NCBI GenBank assembly: GCA_949128025.1
Contig: CASBRD010000239.1
Span: forward strand, 1 to 38,033
Direction: 5' to 3'
From: Oscillatoriales cyanobacterium PMM_0008
Lineage (GTDB): Bacteria > Cyanobacteriota > Cyanobacteriia > Cyanobacteriales > Aerosakkonemataceae
Length of the DNA: 38,033 bases
Within the stretch, counting starts at the first letter, position 1. Every line of letters starts with the position of its first letter. Under the pieces are notes generated by a model, which was not told the origin of the DNA, did no database searches, and worked only from the letters and a program-made list of their open reading frames with translations. Shown here in pieces: positions 8,191 to 15,570 of the stretch. A program made the position numbers and the translations under genes.

Positions 8191-11112
8191 ATGACACTGA
8201 CCCAAGTTTGGGGTGTACTGCTAATTTTCATCCTCTGTCCCCTCTTGGGAGGGTTACCCCTGATTGCGTGGATTGTTTACGCACTCAAAAGGCGTAAACT
8301 GCGAGAAATCGGCACTGGAAATATTGGGGTTCAAGCTGCTTTCTACCACGGCGGAACCCTTGCAGGTATCTTAGCGGTGCTATCGGAGGCGGGAAAAGGC
8401 ATTGCGGCTGTAATGCTGGCGCGTGCTTTTTTTCCAAGTGGTTCGGAGTGGGAAATAATTGCGCTGATTGCTTTGGTGATGGGGCGCTACTGGATGGGGA
8501 AAGGGGCTGGGACAACCAATGTTGTCTGGGGTTTTGTCGTTCACGATGTGTGGGTAGCGGGATTGGTGTTTTTGATTGGGGGAATTGGCTTTACAATTTT
8601 GCGTGAGCGCAATGCGGGACGAATCGCGGTTTTAATTCTGTTACCAACCATATTGGCTTGTCTGCATCCCCAGGATTCTGCGCGTATCTTTGCTGCGATC
8701 GCACTCTCTGTTTTAATTGGATGGATCTATAAAAAAATGCCCGATGATTTAGATCTTGCCCCAGAAGCAGGACAGCGCGATTCTCAAGCTATGTTTCGCT
8801 TTTTTCGAGGCGACAAGGCGATGATTTCTCTCAACCAACAGCTAGATGCTTCTAAAGTAGGACAAAAGGCTGCCACATTATCTCAGCTAAAACGTTGGGG
8901 CTACCCAGTACCAGATGGATGGGTTTTGCCGCCTGGAGATGACCCGACACCTTTGATTGAGTCTTTGCAACCTTCTCCAGCGTCGCCTTTGGTGGTGCGT
9001 TCTTCTGCGATAGGAGAAGATTCGGAATATGCTTCTGCGGCTGGTCAATATGAAACTATTTTAAATGTGACGAGCCGAGATGGTTTGCAACAAGCAATCC
9101 TTCGGTGTCAGGCTTCTTACGATCGATCGAGTGCTGTTGAATATCGACAACAGCGCCATCTCCCAGAGGCGGCAATGGCTGTATTGATTCAAAAACAAGT
9201 GTTTGGGGCATTTTCTGGAGTTGCCTTCAGCCGCGATCCTATGCTCGGATATGGAGATGCAGTTGCGATCGAAGCTTTACCGGGCGCTGCTTCGCGAATA
9301 GTTTCTGGTCAAGTCACACCAGAACAGTATCGCGTTGTTGTTAAAACACAAGAAAATCTCCCACTCTCCCCAACTCAAAACTCAGAACTATCAGTCGAGG
9401 GAAACGGAGATGTACCATTAACGTTAATTCGGCAAGTGGCTATTTTGGCGCGAGATTTGGAAGCGCGATATCATGGCATTCCGCAAGATATTGAGTGGAG
9501 TTATGATGGTGAAACGCTGTGGCTGTTGCAATCGCGCCCAATTACTACTTTATGGCCGATTTGGACAAGGAAGATAGCCGCCGAAGTAATTCCGGGTTTA
9601 ATTCGTCCTCTCACTTGGTCAATTAATCGTCCTCTGACTTGTGGTGTTTGGGGAGAAATCTTTACACTGGTGTTGGGAAAGCGATCGCATGGTTTAGATT
9701 TCAACGAAACTGCTACACTACACTACTCCCGTGCTTATTTCAACGCCTCCCTGTTGGGGCAAATCTTCCTTCGCATGGGACTACCGCCGGAAAGTCTGGA
9801 GTTTTTGACTCTTGGCGCGAAGTTTAGCAAACCACCGATGCGTTCTACTTTGCAAAATGTGCCGGGATTACTCAGATTGTTGCGCCGCGAATTGCGCTTG
9901 GAAAAAGATTTTCAAAGAGATTATCGACGCCACTTTGCCCCAGCTTTAGCTGAATTGAACCCCAGTGCAATATCTCTAAACTCTCCACAAACAATACTAG
10001 AAAGAATTAATTTCATCCTGGGATTACTCAAACGCACTACTTATTACAGCATTTTGGCACCTTTAAGTTTGGCGCTGCGACAGGGAATATTTAAAGTAAA
10101 AGATGAAGAACTTGATGCTGGTAAGACGCCGGAACTTGCGAGTTTGCGAAGTCTCCAGGAACTTGCTGCTGCTGCACGTCATTTGTTACCGCAACCAGAA
10201 AGAATCAATTCTTTAGAAGCACAAAAAGTTGCACCTAATATCTTTGCTACGTTAGCTGAAATTGCAGATGGACAGTCAATTTTACAGCAGTTCGATCGGT
10301 TTTTAGACATTTACGGCTATCTCAGCGATGTGGGAACCGATATTGCTGTTCCTACCTGGAAAGAAGATCCTAGCCCCGTGAGGGAACTGTTTGCACAATT
10401 TCTTCTGAATCTGCCTCCTGAATATGTACCGCCTGGAAAGACTAGCAAGAAGGCTCAGTCGGTACAGCGTCGCCTCGATCTGAAGGGTCGGGTAACTGAA
10501 GTTTATAGTAAGTTGCTGGCCGAGTTGCGTTGGAGTTTTGTGGCGATCGAGCAAATCTGGCTTGATTCGGGGGTGCTTCGCGAACTTGGAGATATCTTTT
10601 TTCTAGAATATTCCGAAATCGAACAAATTATAACACAAAACGATCGAGATTTACTGGAACGGTTGCCGCAGTTGATAGCAGAAAGGCGATCGCAACTGGA
10701 ACAACATCGACAATTAGATACAGTTCCACGAGTAATCTACGGTAATGCAGCATCTCCCACATCGAATATAGACGATCGCTTCCCCAGCCATCTGTGGCAA
10801 GGAATTGGTGCCAGTCCAGGACTTGCGGAGGGTAGAGTGAAGGTGCTGCGGAATTTGCAAGCTGTTGGCGAGATCGATCGCACTACGATATTAGTTGTAC
10901 CTTACACCGACTCTGGCTGGGCTCCCCTGTTGGCCCGTGCGGGTGGGATAATTGCGGAAGTGGGGGGCAGGTTATCTCATGGTGCGATCGTAGCACGCGA
11001 GTATGGTATTCCTGCCGTCATGGATATTCACGATGCGACTCGTTTGTTGCGCGATGGACAAAGAGTGCGAATTGATGGGAGTAGGGGAACCGTGGAGATT
11101 TTATTAAGTTAA
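8191..11112 (+). CDS. PlsY-like membrane domain fused to PPDK/PEP-synthase-like domains
   Basis: This 973-residue protein joins two unrelated parts. Residues 1 to about 185 are a multi-helix membrane domain resembling glycerol-3-phosphate acyltransferase PlsY. It has IGTGNIGVQAAF (compare GSGNIGATN), SEAGKGIAAVMLARA and GRYWMGKGAGTT, though the histidine of PlsY's GHxxP-type motif is not evident. From about residue 210 comes a pyruvate phosphate dikinase/PEP synthase-type ATP-grasp domain (SKVGQKAATLSQLKRWGYPV, LVVRSSAIGEDS, IEWSYDGETLWLLQSRPI). A long middle region follows. The C-terminal swivelling domain has the phosphohistidine motif GGRLSHGAIVAREYGIPAV. The nucleotide-binding and phosphohistidine domains look intact. 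The substrate is unknown. ATG 8191 is chosen because residues upstream are encoded by a C-rich repeat. An in-frame ATG at 8077 is the alternative. Confidence 0.85.
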   Translation: MTLTQVWGVLLIFILCPLLGGLPLIAWIVYALKRRKLREIGTGNIGVQAAFYHGGTLAGILAVLSEAGKGIAAVMLARAFFPSGSEWEIIALIALVMGRYWMGKGAGTTNVVWGFVVHDVWVAGLVFLIGGIGFTILRERNAGRIAVLILLPTILACLHPQDSARIFAAIALSVLIGWIYKKMPDDLDLAPEAGQRDSQAMFRFFRGDKAMISLNQQLDASKVGQKAATLSQLKRWGYPVPDGWVLPPGDDPTPLIESLQPSPASPLVVRSSAIGEDSEYASAAGQYETILNVTSRDGLQQAILRCQASYDRSSAVEYRQQRHLPEAAMAVLIQKQVFGAFSGVAFSRDPMLGYGDAVAIEALPGAASRIVSGQVTPEQYRVVVKTQENLPLSPTQNSELSVEGNGDVPLTLIRQVAILARDLEARYHGIPQDIEWSYDGETLWLLQSRPITTLWPIWTRKIAAEVIPGLIRPLTWSINRPLTCGVWGEIFTLVLGKRSHGLDFNETATLHYSRAYFNASLLGQIFLRMGLPPESLEFLTLGAKFSKPPMRSTLQNVPGLLRLLRRELRLEKDFQRDYRRHFAPALAELNPSAISLNSPQTILERINFILGLLKRTTYYSILAPLSLALRQGIFKVKDEELDAGKTPELASLRSLQELAAAARHLLPQPERINSLEAQKVAPNIFATLAEIADGQSILQQFDRFLDIYGYLSDVGTDIAVPTWKEDPSPVRELFAQFLLNLPPEYVPPGKTSKKAQSVQRRLDLKGRVTEVYSKLLAELRWSFVAIEQIWLDSGVLRELGDIFFLEYSEIEQIITQNDRDLLERLPQLIAERRSQLEQHRQLDTVPRVIYGNAASPTSNIDDRFPSHLWQGIGASPGLAEGRVKVLRNLQAVGEIDRTTILVVPYTDSGWAPLLARAGGIIAEVGGRLSHGAIVAREYGIPAVMDIHDATRLLRDGQRVRIDGSRGTVEILLS

Positions 11113-11143
11113 TTAACGGCCATGAAAATAACCTGTCAAACTC

Positions 11144-11149
11144 TATAAT
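11144..11149 (+). promoter_or_regulatory. Possible -10 box of toxin-antitoxin promoter
   Basis: A consensus TATAAT lies 28 bases before the antitoxin ATG. No good -35 hexamer is seen at the standard distance, so this is a suggestion only. An AGGGA follows and could be the ribosome-binding site. Confidence 0.4.
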
Positions 11150-11176
11150 GATAAAGATAGGGAATAGAAACTAACC

Positions 11177-11407
11177 ATGAATACCACAGAGATTCGAGAT
11201 TTAATAAATGAATATGCTGAACAGCTACCAGATGAACGGTTGCGTGTAGTAGCTGATTTTATGGCATATCTTGTGGACAAAGAAAGTGAAGAAGCGACAG
11301 AGGAATTGTTGGCAATACCTGGATTGTCAGAAAAATTAGAGAAAGCTGAAAAGGATTTTGCTGAGGGTCGGTTTACTCCTGTTGAAAAACTCAAACGGAA
11401 GTATTGA
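11177..11407 (+). CDS. Antitoxin-like protein of a RelE/ParE-type pair
   Basis: A 76-residue acidic, mostly helical protein (MNTTEIRDLINEYAEQLPDE) with a charged C-terminal tail rich in Glu and Lys (EKAEKDFAEGRFTPVEKLKR). Its stop codon is one base before the GTG start of a RelE/ParE-like toxin. That size, order and translational coupling are typical of type II antitoxins, which bind and neutralise the toxin and often repress their own promoter. I do not see a clear ribbon-helix-helix or helix-turn-helix, so the assignment rests mainly on context. The tail probably wraps the toxin. Confidence 0.75.
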   Translation: MNTTEIRDLINEYAEQLPDERLRVVADFMAYLVDKESEEATEELLAIPGLSEKLEKAEKDFAEGRFTPVEKLKRKY

Positions 11408-11408
11408 T

Positions 11409-11672
11409 GTGTACAATGTTATTTTAAGCCCAGACGCGCAGGAGTTTTTTGAAGAAGCCTCGGAATCGCTACAAAGACGGATAGATCGCTGTTTTGAGCA
11501 ACTCAAAGTCAATCCGCGCAGCCATCCAAATATAAAACCCCTCAAGGGCAATTTTGCTGGTTTATACCGATACCGCGTTGGTAATTATCGTGTAATCTAT
11601 TATATTGTTGACGAGCCTGATTTTCAAGTCAGAGTAAGTGCGATCGCGCCTCGCAGTGAAGTCTATGAATAA
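11409..11672 (+). CDS. RelE/ParE-family toxin
   Basis: The 87-residue protein (MYNVILSPDAQEFFEEASES) has the RelE/ParE fold pattern. An initial strand and helix pair are followed by the characteristic LKGNFAGLYRYRVGNYRVIYYI, with basic and aromatic residues typical of the family's mRNA-cleaving or gyrase-inhibiting surface. The start is GTG 11409, one base after the antitoxin stop. An upstream open frame exists but overlaps the antitoxin, and the family begins with this short strand. The frame is intact. Whether it acts on mRNA (RelE-like) or gyrase (ParE-like) cannot be told from sequence alone. Confidence 0.88.
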   Translation: MYNVILSPDAQEFFEEASESLQRRIDRCFEQLKVNPRSHPNIKPLKGNFAGLYRYRVGNYRVIYYIVDEPDFQVRVSAIAPRSEVYE

Positions 11673-11760
11673 TTGGGGAGCGATCGTATTTGCTGTCCGG
11701 GTAACTCCTTATATATCGCTACTGATGTGTCAACATAAATAATGCCAGATGAAGGAAGTG

Positions 11761-12000
11761 TTAGCTGTCCCATGAATCCCGTTCCTCTTGCAGTTGCTTA
11801 TCTATATCTTCAGTACTTCTGAATTGGCGTTTACTGCGGATTTGTTCGATCATTTCTACGACAGAACCCCGTTTTGAGGCTGGTTTTTCTGGCAAAATGA
11901 CAAATACATCGACAGCATCGCCTATAGCAGCTTCGGGAATATCAATTTCGAGCTTATTTCCCGGTAACACATGGGTTTTGATATGTAATGATGGTTGCAC
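11761..12000 (-). CDS. Orphan antitoxin-like small protein
   Basis: A 79-residue protein with an N-terminal beta segment (LHIKTHVLPGNKLEIDIPEA), a middle GDAVDVFVILPE strand, and an acidic tail ending LQEERDSWDS. The pattern resembles VapB/AbrB-like antitoxins common in cyanobacteria. GTG 12000 is the start, supported by GAGGAAA about eight bases upstream. A toxin gene would be expected immediately downstream, but only 88 bases separate its stop from the convergent RelE/ParE gene, so none is present. It is either an orphan antitoxin or the remnant of a VapBC pair. Function is inferred from shape only. Confidence 0.6.
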   Translation of the reverse strand: MQPSLHIKTHVLPGNKLEIDIPEAAIGDAVDVFVILPEKPASKRGSVVEMIEQIRSKRQFRSTEDIDKQLQEERDSWDS

Positions 12001-12060
12001 GATCTTTTCCTCAGTTATGAATCAAATATACCAAAAAAATGGATCGTTGCCTATCTGGTC

Positions 12061-12124
12061 GTAGGGACACGGCATAATTAACCTTTTTCTCAACACCAAT
12101 ATATCACGGCTGCCGTGTCCCTAC
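12061..12124. repeat. 14-bp perfect inverted repeat
   Basis: GTAGGGACACGGCA (12061-12074) is the exact inverse of 12111-12124 across a 36-base spacer. A related half copy, GTAGGGTCACGGCATC, occurs at about 19139 beside hisF, so it is a dispersed element. Confidence 0.8.
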
Positions 12125-12142
12125 TTATACTTTTGCTTTCCG

Positions 12143-12244
12143 GGTATGTTGTTGCGCTTTAGCGCTCTTATACCAACTTGGATAAGAGCGCTAAAGCGCA
12201 ACAACGTACCTAATACCAGCCTCAATTATATAACTAGCAACTTG
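12143..12244. repeat. MITE-like palindromic element, copy b
   Basis: Arms at 12143-12171 and 12182-12210 pair over 29 bases with one mismatch. The right flank (ACCAGCCTCAATTATATAAC then TAGCAACTTG, to 12244) is nearly identical to that of copy h at 35.6 kb read on the other strand. This shows that both belong to a larger mobile unit. The outer left terminal repeat is degraded here. Confidence 0.85.
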
Positions 12245-12252
12245 CGTTATTA

Positions 12253-12274
12253 GCCAGGGAATTGATTCCCTGGC
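12253..12274. repeat. Short perfect hairpin
   Basis: GCCAGGGAAT (12253-12262) and ATTCCCTGGC (12265-12274) form a 10-bp stem with a 2-base centre, downstream of the NACHT-HEAT gene's stop. It may help end transcription, but no T-run follows. Confidence 0.6.
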
Positions 12275-12328
12275 GGGTGATGCAACTGATGCAAGATATC
12301 TAAAAAATCAACAACTAACTATCAACAA

Positions 12329-13915
12329 TCAACTTCTTTTCTGCAATTCTTCCTTAGCAAATTTCCGCAACTCCTCATCGGTGTCATTTTCGTATCTGTC
12401 GCGCAACAACTCCAGCGTCAGGGGATTGTCGCGATGATGTTCTAGAATTGCTTCAAGAGCAGCTTGGCGGGGGTTATCTTGCAAATCAAACTCACGCTCA
12501 AAGGGATCGTTGATGGCGCATTTGTAGACAAACTCAAACATTCCAGGTTCTTTGCTCCAACATAGGAAGATCACACTCACTGTTGCATATCGCACCTGCG
12601 AATTAGCATCAGACTGGGCGCAGGATTGGAGTAGGGGTAGGGTTTGCGGGTCTTCTTTGTAATATTGGGCGATCGCATCCACTGCTGCACGTCGCACATC
12701 CGAATTCGGATCGGACTGAACCCAGGATTGAAGTAGGGGTAGGGTTTGCGGGTCTTCTTGGTAATATTGGGCGATCGCAATCACTGCTGCATTTCGCACA
12801 GTCCAATCCGGATCGGACTGAACCCAGGATTGGAGTAGGGGTAGGATTTGCGCGTCTTCTTTGTAATTTGAGGCGATCGCATTCACTGCTGTACGTCGCA
12901 CAGTCCAATCCGGATCGGACTGAACCCAGGATTGGAGTAGGGGTAGGGTTTGCGGGTCGTTTTTCCAGGTAGTTGCGATCGCCTGAATAACTTTTACAGC
13001 AGTTTCAAAATCATTTTCCCTAACTTTCTGAGTAGCATTTTTCAAAGCATCCAGCAGTAATGCAGCAGTTGATTTAATAGTAGAGATATTTCTCACTTCT
13101 ACCAGACATTCAGCCGCCAAAATTAGATTTCCAAACTTAAATTCATCCTTTTCACTCATCAAATACTCAATCATCTCCCCCGCTACTTTTTCTGCCAACA
13201 TCCCGCAAACTAACCGCAACACCTCATGCCAAGATTCATCCTGCCAATGTTTCCCAAACGCCTCCGTTTTTAACTCCTCCTCCGTCAAAATGCGCTGCTT
13301 TTCAAACTTCTCCACAAATTCCCAAGCACAGAAATATTCCAAAAACGTGCGGTGAACAAAACCGTAATACTCATCACCCAAATAACAGAGAATAAAATTA
13401 CGTTCGCGCAGTTGGTTAATCAGGATTTGCGCTTTCTCGCGAGGTTGGGAAAAATCCCGATCCTTCAGAAACTTGGTAATAATTTCCAGCAACTTGTCCC
13501 GACTGATGATATTTCCCTGAATTCCCTTTTCTCCCGACTGCATTTCGTATGCAATCTGCCGCAACATCGCCTGTTTTTCGGGACTTTCAATTGCATCAGG
13601 CGAAATTTGTAATTTCTTATGATCCACATCCCAAGCGTACAGCAACACCTTTGATGCTTCTTTATACAATTCCGCTCGATTTCTCGGCAATTCTTGGCGA
13701 CGGTTGAGAATTGCCATCATCGTCAGCAGCAGGGGATTTCCGGCGAGTTCGGCAATTGCTTTAGAATTAGCAATCGCATCTTGCAATCGCTTTTGTAAAA
13801 GTTCCTTGTCTGGATCTTTCTCCAGTGCCAAATCATGCCACTTTTGGAGAAATTCTGCAATTTGTTTCGGTTCCAAATCTTGCAGCGTGAAGTGACGAAA
13901 CTCGGCATTTCCCAA
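12329..13915 (-). CDS. NACHT-HEAT protein, C-terminal portion (after in-frame stop)
   Basis: This frame continues the NACHT gene directly. The codons around the break read Arg-Ile-Val-Gly-Tyr-Asn-Pro-TAA-Pro-Leu-Gly-Asn-Ala-Glu, with no frame change. It encodes the rest of the NTPase module (FRHFTLQDLEPKQIAEFLQK, AGNPLLLTMMAILNRRQELP, and the FVHRTFLEYFCAWEFVEKF helix typical of NACHT winged-helix regions). Four nearly identical 34-residue HEAT-like repeats follow, then a C-terminal tail, 528 residues in all. The first codon shown is a TTG just after the stop. No Shine-Dalgarno precedes it, so independent translation is doubtful. Most likely this is the stranded half of a recently disrupted gene, unless the stop is read through or is an assembly error. 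Confidence 0.7.
   Translation of the reverse strand: MGNAEFRHFTLQDLEPKQIAEFLQKWHDLALEKDPDKELLQKRLQDAIANSKAIAELAGNPLLLTMMAILNRRQELPRNRAELYKEASKVLLYAWDVDHKKLQISPDAIESPEKQAMLRQIAYEMQSGEKGIQGNIISRDKLLEIITKFLKDRDFSQPREKAQILINQLRERNFILCYLGDEYYGFVHRTFLEYFCAWEFVEKFEKQRILTEEELKTEAFGKHWQDESWHEVLRLVCGMLAEKVAGEMIEYLMSEKDEFKFGNLILAAECLVEVRNISTIKSTAALLLDALKNATQKVRENDFETAVKVIQAIATTWKNDPQTLPLLQSWVQSDPDWTVRRTAVNAIASNYKEDAQILPLLQSWVQSDPDWTVRNAAVIAIAQYYQEDPQTLPLLQSWVQSDPNSDVRRAAVDAIAQYYKEDPQTLPLLQSCAQSDANSQVRYATVSVIFLCWSKEPGMFEFVYKCAINDPFEREFDLQDNPRQAALEAILEHHRDNPLTLELLRDRYENDTDEELRKFAKEELQKRS
12551..12958 (-). repeat. Four 102-bp tandem repeats encoding HEAT-like units
   Basis: The block CAGGATTGGAGTAGGGG recurs at 12621, 12723, 12825 and 12927 with exact 102-base spacing, which is 34 codons per unit (LPLLQSWVQSDPDWTVR core). 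Most units also carry a HIP1 GCGATCGC. High DNA identity suggests recent unit duplication. Confidence 0.9.
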
Positions 13916-13918
13916 GGG

Positions 13919-15163
13919 TTACGGGTTATAACCGACGATACGGGAAGTCACCACCACTCGCGCTTTTTTGTATTCGTTGGTAAAGCTAATAATTTCGGTG
14001 ATTACCTCTTCTTGGCGATCGCGATTAATCACTTCATCCAACCCATCAAACAGCACCAATGCACCTTTATCTTTCAAATGTTCATCCAACTTTGCCTGAT
14101 TTAGCTTTTGGATGGTGCGAGTTCCCTGGTGGAAAAACTTCAAAAAGCTGGTAGGCGCGGCCCGATCGGGCCCATATCCCCGCAACTCTACTAATAATGG
14201 TAACTGTTCGGTTGGTTGCTCTGCCCACTGCAAAGCGAGATATTGTAATAAAGTGGATTTTCCCGACCCCGGATCGCCTAAAATTACTACATAACGATTA
14301 TTAGGATCTTTGAGAACTTCCAACACCGATCGAATCGCTTGCTGAAGATAACGTTCCCGATAGCGATGTAAATCTTCCTTAGTAAATTCTGCTTCAATTT
14401 TTCCTTCTCCGCATAACCTGCGCTGAATATCTTTCGGCAAATCGTAGCGCGATGGCGGTAATGCTTCCCGCACCATTTGGGGAATAAACATTTTCCACAA
14501 TTGCAGGCGATACTGATCGTTTGTCATATCAACAACGTTCAGTTTCAAGTAGCCGTAAAATTCGCGTAAGCTTTCCCGATATAATTCTAGATCGAGTTTA
14601 GGAATAATTCCTGCGATCGATTCCAATGCTTTCGTAGAAGCAGCAGTATTTTCGTTAATTGCTTCTAAATTTTCGGAATCCAAAATTTTACGCAATTCAT
14701 CCGAGTCTCGTCGAATTTCCACCACCTTTCGGCAATACCGTTTGACAATTAATTCCCAATCAAACCCAGCAGGTAACAAAGTTAAATTTAAGGTTATCCA
14801 AATCTTCTCTAATGCTTTAGCATCAATTATCTGAACATCTTTTTTAAACGCGCTTCCCAAGATTTCTCGCACCGATTTCTCTTTAAGAAACAAACTCAGC
14901 GATTTGCTATATTCTTTTGCTTCCTGTTTCTTCAAACCTTGCGCCTGTAACTCTTCTTGCACCAACTCCAAAAACCCTTTGATCGCTTTCTTGGTAGCTG
15001 TCGGCAGAATAATTCCCCGTCCCTTTTCATAAATTCCACCCGGTAAACTTTTGAAGAAATCTTTTAGCCAATCTTTCGCAGCATCTTTGGCGATTTCATC
15101 TATTTCTTTAAGAACCTGCTGGAAAACAAATCCAGTTAGCCAAGCAATCCCCACTTCTAACAT
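13919..15163 (-). CDS. NACHT-domain NTPase, N-terminal portion (truncated by in-frame TAA)
   Basis: The 414-residue product has a helical N-terminal region of about 270 residues, then a NACHT/STAND P-loop module. Walker A is GDPGSGKS (296-303), Walker B is LVLFDGLDE (369-377) and a sensor-like VVVTSRIVGY lies at the very end. It stops at TAA (13919-13921) in the middle of the NTPase domain; the next codon resumes the same domain in the same frame. STAND/NACHT proteins with C-terminal repeats sense ligands and oligomerise, and bacterial ones include antiphage proteins. Whether this one did is not known. I chose ATG 15163; a TTG frame start at 15259 lies within repeat sequence. It is flanked by MITE-like copies b and c. 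Confidence 0.75.
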   Translation of the reverse strand: MLEVGIAWLTGFVFQQVLKEIDEIAKDAAKDWLKDFFKSLPGGIYEKGRGIILPTATKKAIKGFLELVQEELQAQGLKKQEAKEYSKSLSLFLKEKSVREILGSAFKKDVQIIDAKALEKIWITLNLTLLPAGFDWELIVKRYCRKVVEIRRDSDELRKILDSENLEAINENTAASTKALESIAGIIPKLDLELYRESLREFYGYLKLNVVDMTNDQYRLQLWKMFIPQMVREALPPSRYDLPKDIQRRLCGEGKIEAEFTKEDLHRYRERYLQQAIRSVLEVLKDPNNRYVVILGDPGSGKSTLLQYLALQWAEQPTEQLPLLVELRGYGPDRAAPTSFLKFFHQGTRTIQKLNQAKLDEHLKDKGALVLFDGLDEVINRDRQEEVITEIISFTNEYKKARVVVTSRIVGYNP

Positions 15164-15256
15164 AATTTTGACTGTAATTTCACCAATTTGCTCACCAGTA
15201 TAGCTTTTAAAACTTGAGCCTGCCAGGGAAAAGCTTTTGGAGGATGTTATATAACC

Positions 15257-15329
15257 CAAGTTGCTAGTTAAAAAATCTTATAGCGGTTCTCAAGTAAGTG
15301 AGGTACGTAGTTGGGCTTTAGCCCTCTTA
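15257..15329. repeat. MITE-like element, degenerate copy c
   Basis: CAAGTTGCTAGTTA (15257-15270) matches the terminal repeat of copy h, and the arm GGTACGTAGTTGGGCTTTAG (15302-15321) continues into CCCTCTTA. The opposite arm is eroded (possibly AAGGGCTATAGC at about 15376). With copy b it brackets the NACHT-HEAT gene in inverted orientation. Confidence 0.65.
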
Positions 15330-15391
15330 ATTTAGTGGTTATATAAGCTGTCAGTCATACCTCATCTACCTGAGAAGGGCTATAGCATTGA

Positions 15392-15475
15392 GATCCCCCC
15401 AACCCCCCTTAAAAAGGGGGGCTTTTGTATTTTGTAATACTCTCCCCTTTGGCAAGGGGGGTAAGAGGGGGGATC
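15392..15475. repeat. GATCCCCCC-bounded palindromic repeat
   Basis: GATCCCCCC (15392-15400) and GGGGGGATC (15467-15475) bound an 84-base element. It has internal C-runs and G-runs, such as CCCCCCTTAAAAAGGGGGG and CTCCCCTTTGGCAAGGGGGG. A related copy lies in frame within the kinase-WD40 gene (24106-24140). Confidence 0.75.
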
Positions 15476-15570
15476 GAAGGGACAGAGGAGCTTCAGGGGT
15501 GCGAGAAACCTCCCCTTTCTGAAAATCCCATCTTTTGATAGTATTGTCCGCAACAGTAATTGCAAGCAAA

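Noticed and set aside
12143-12244. Palindromic elements as insertion sequences
   Set aside because: They are about 50-130 bp with no coding capacity; they are MITE-like or small dispersed repeats, not autonomous IS elements.
12551-12958. 102-bp repeats as a CRISPR or minisatellite in non-coding DNA
   Set aside because: The period is an exact multiple of three and the units translate to HEAT-like repeats in the NACHT gene frame; overlapping frames on the same strand are shadows.
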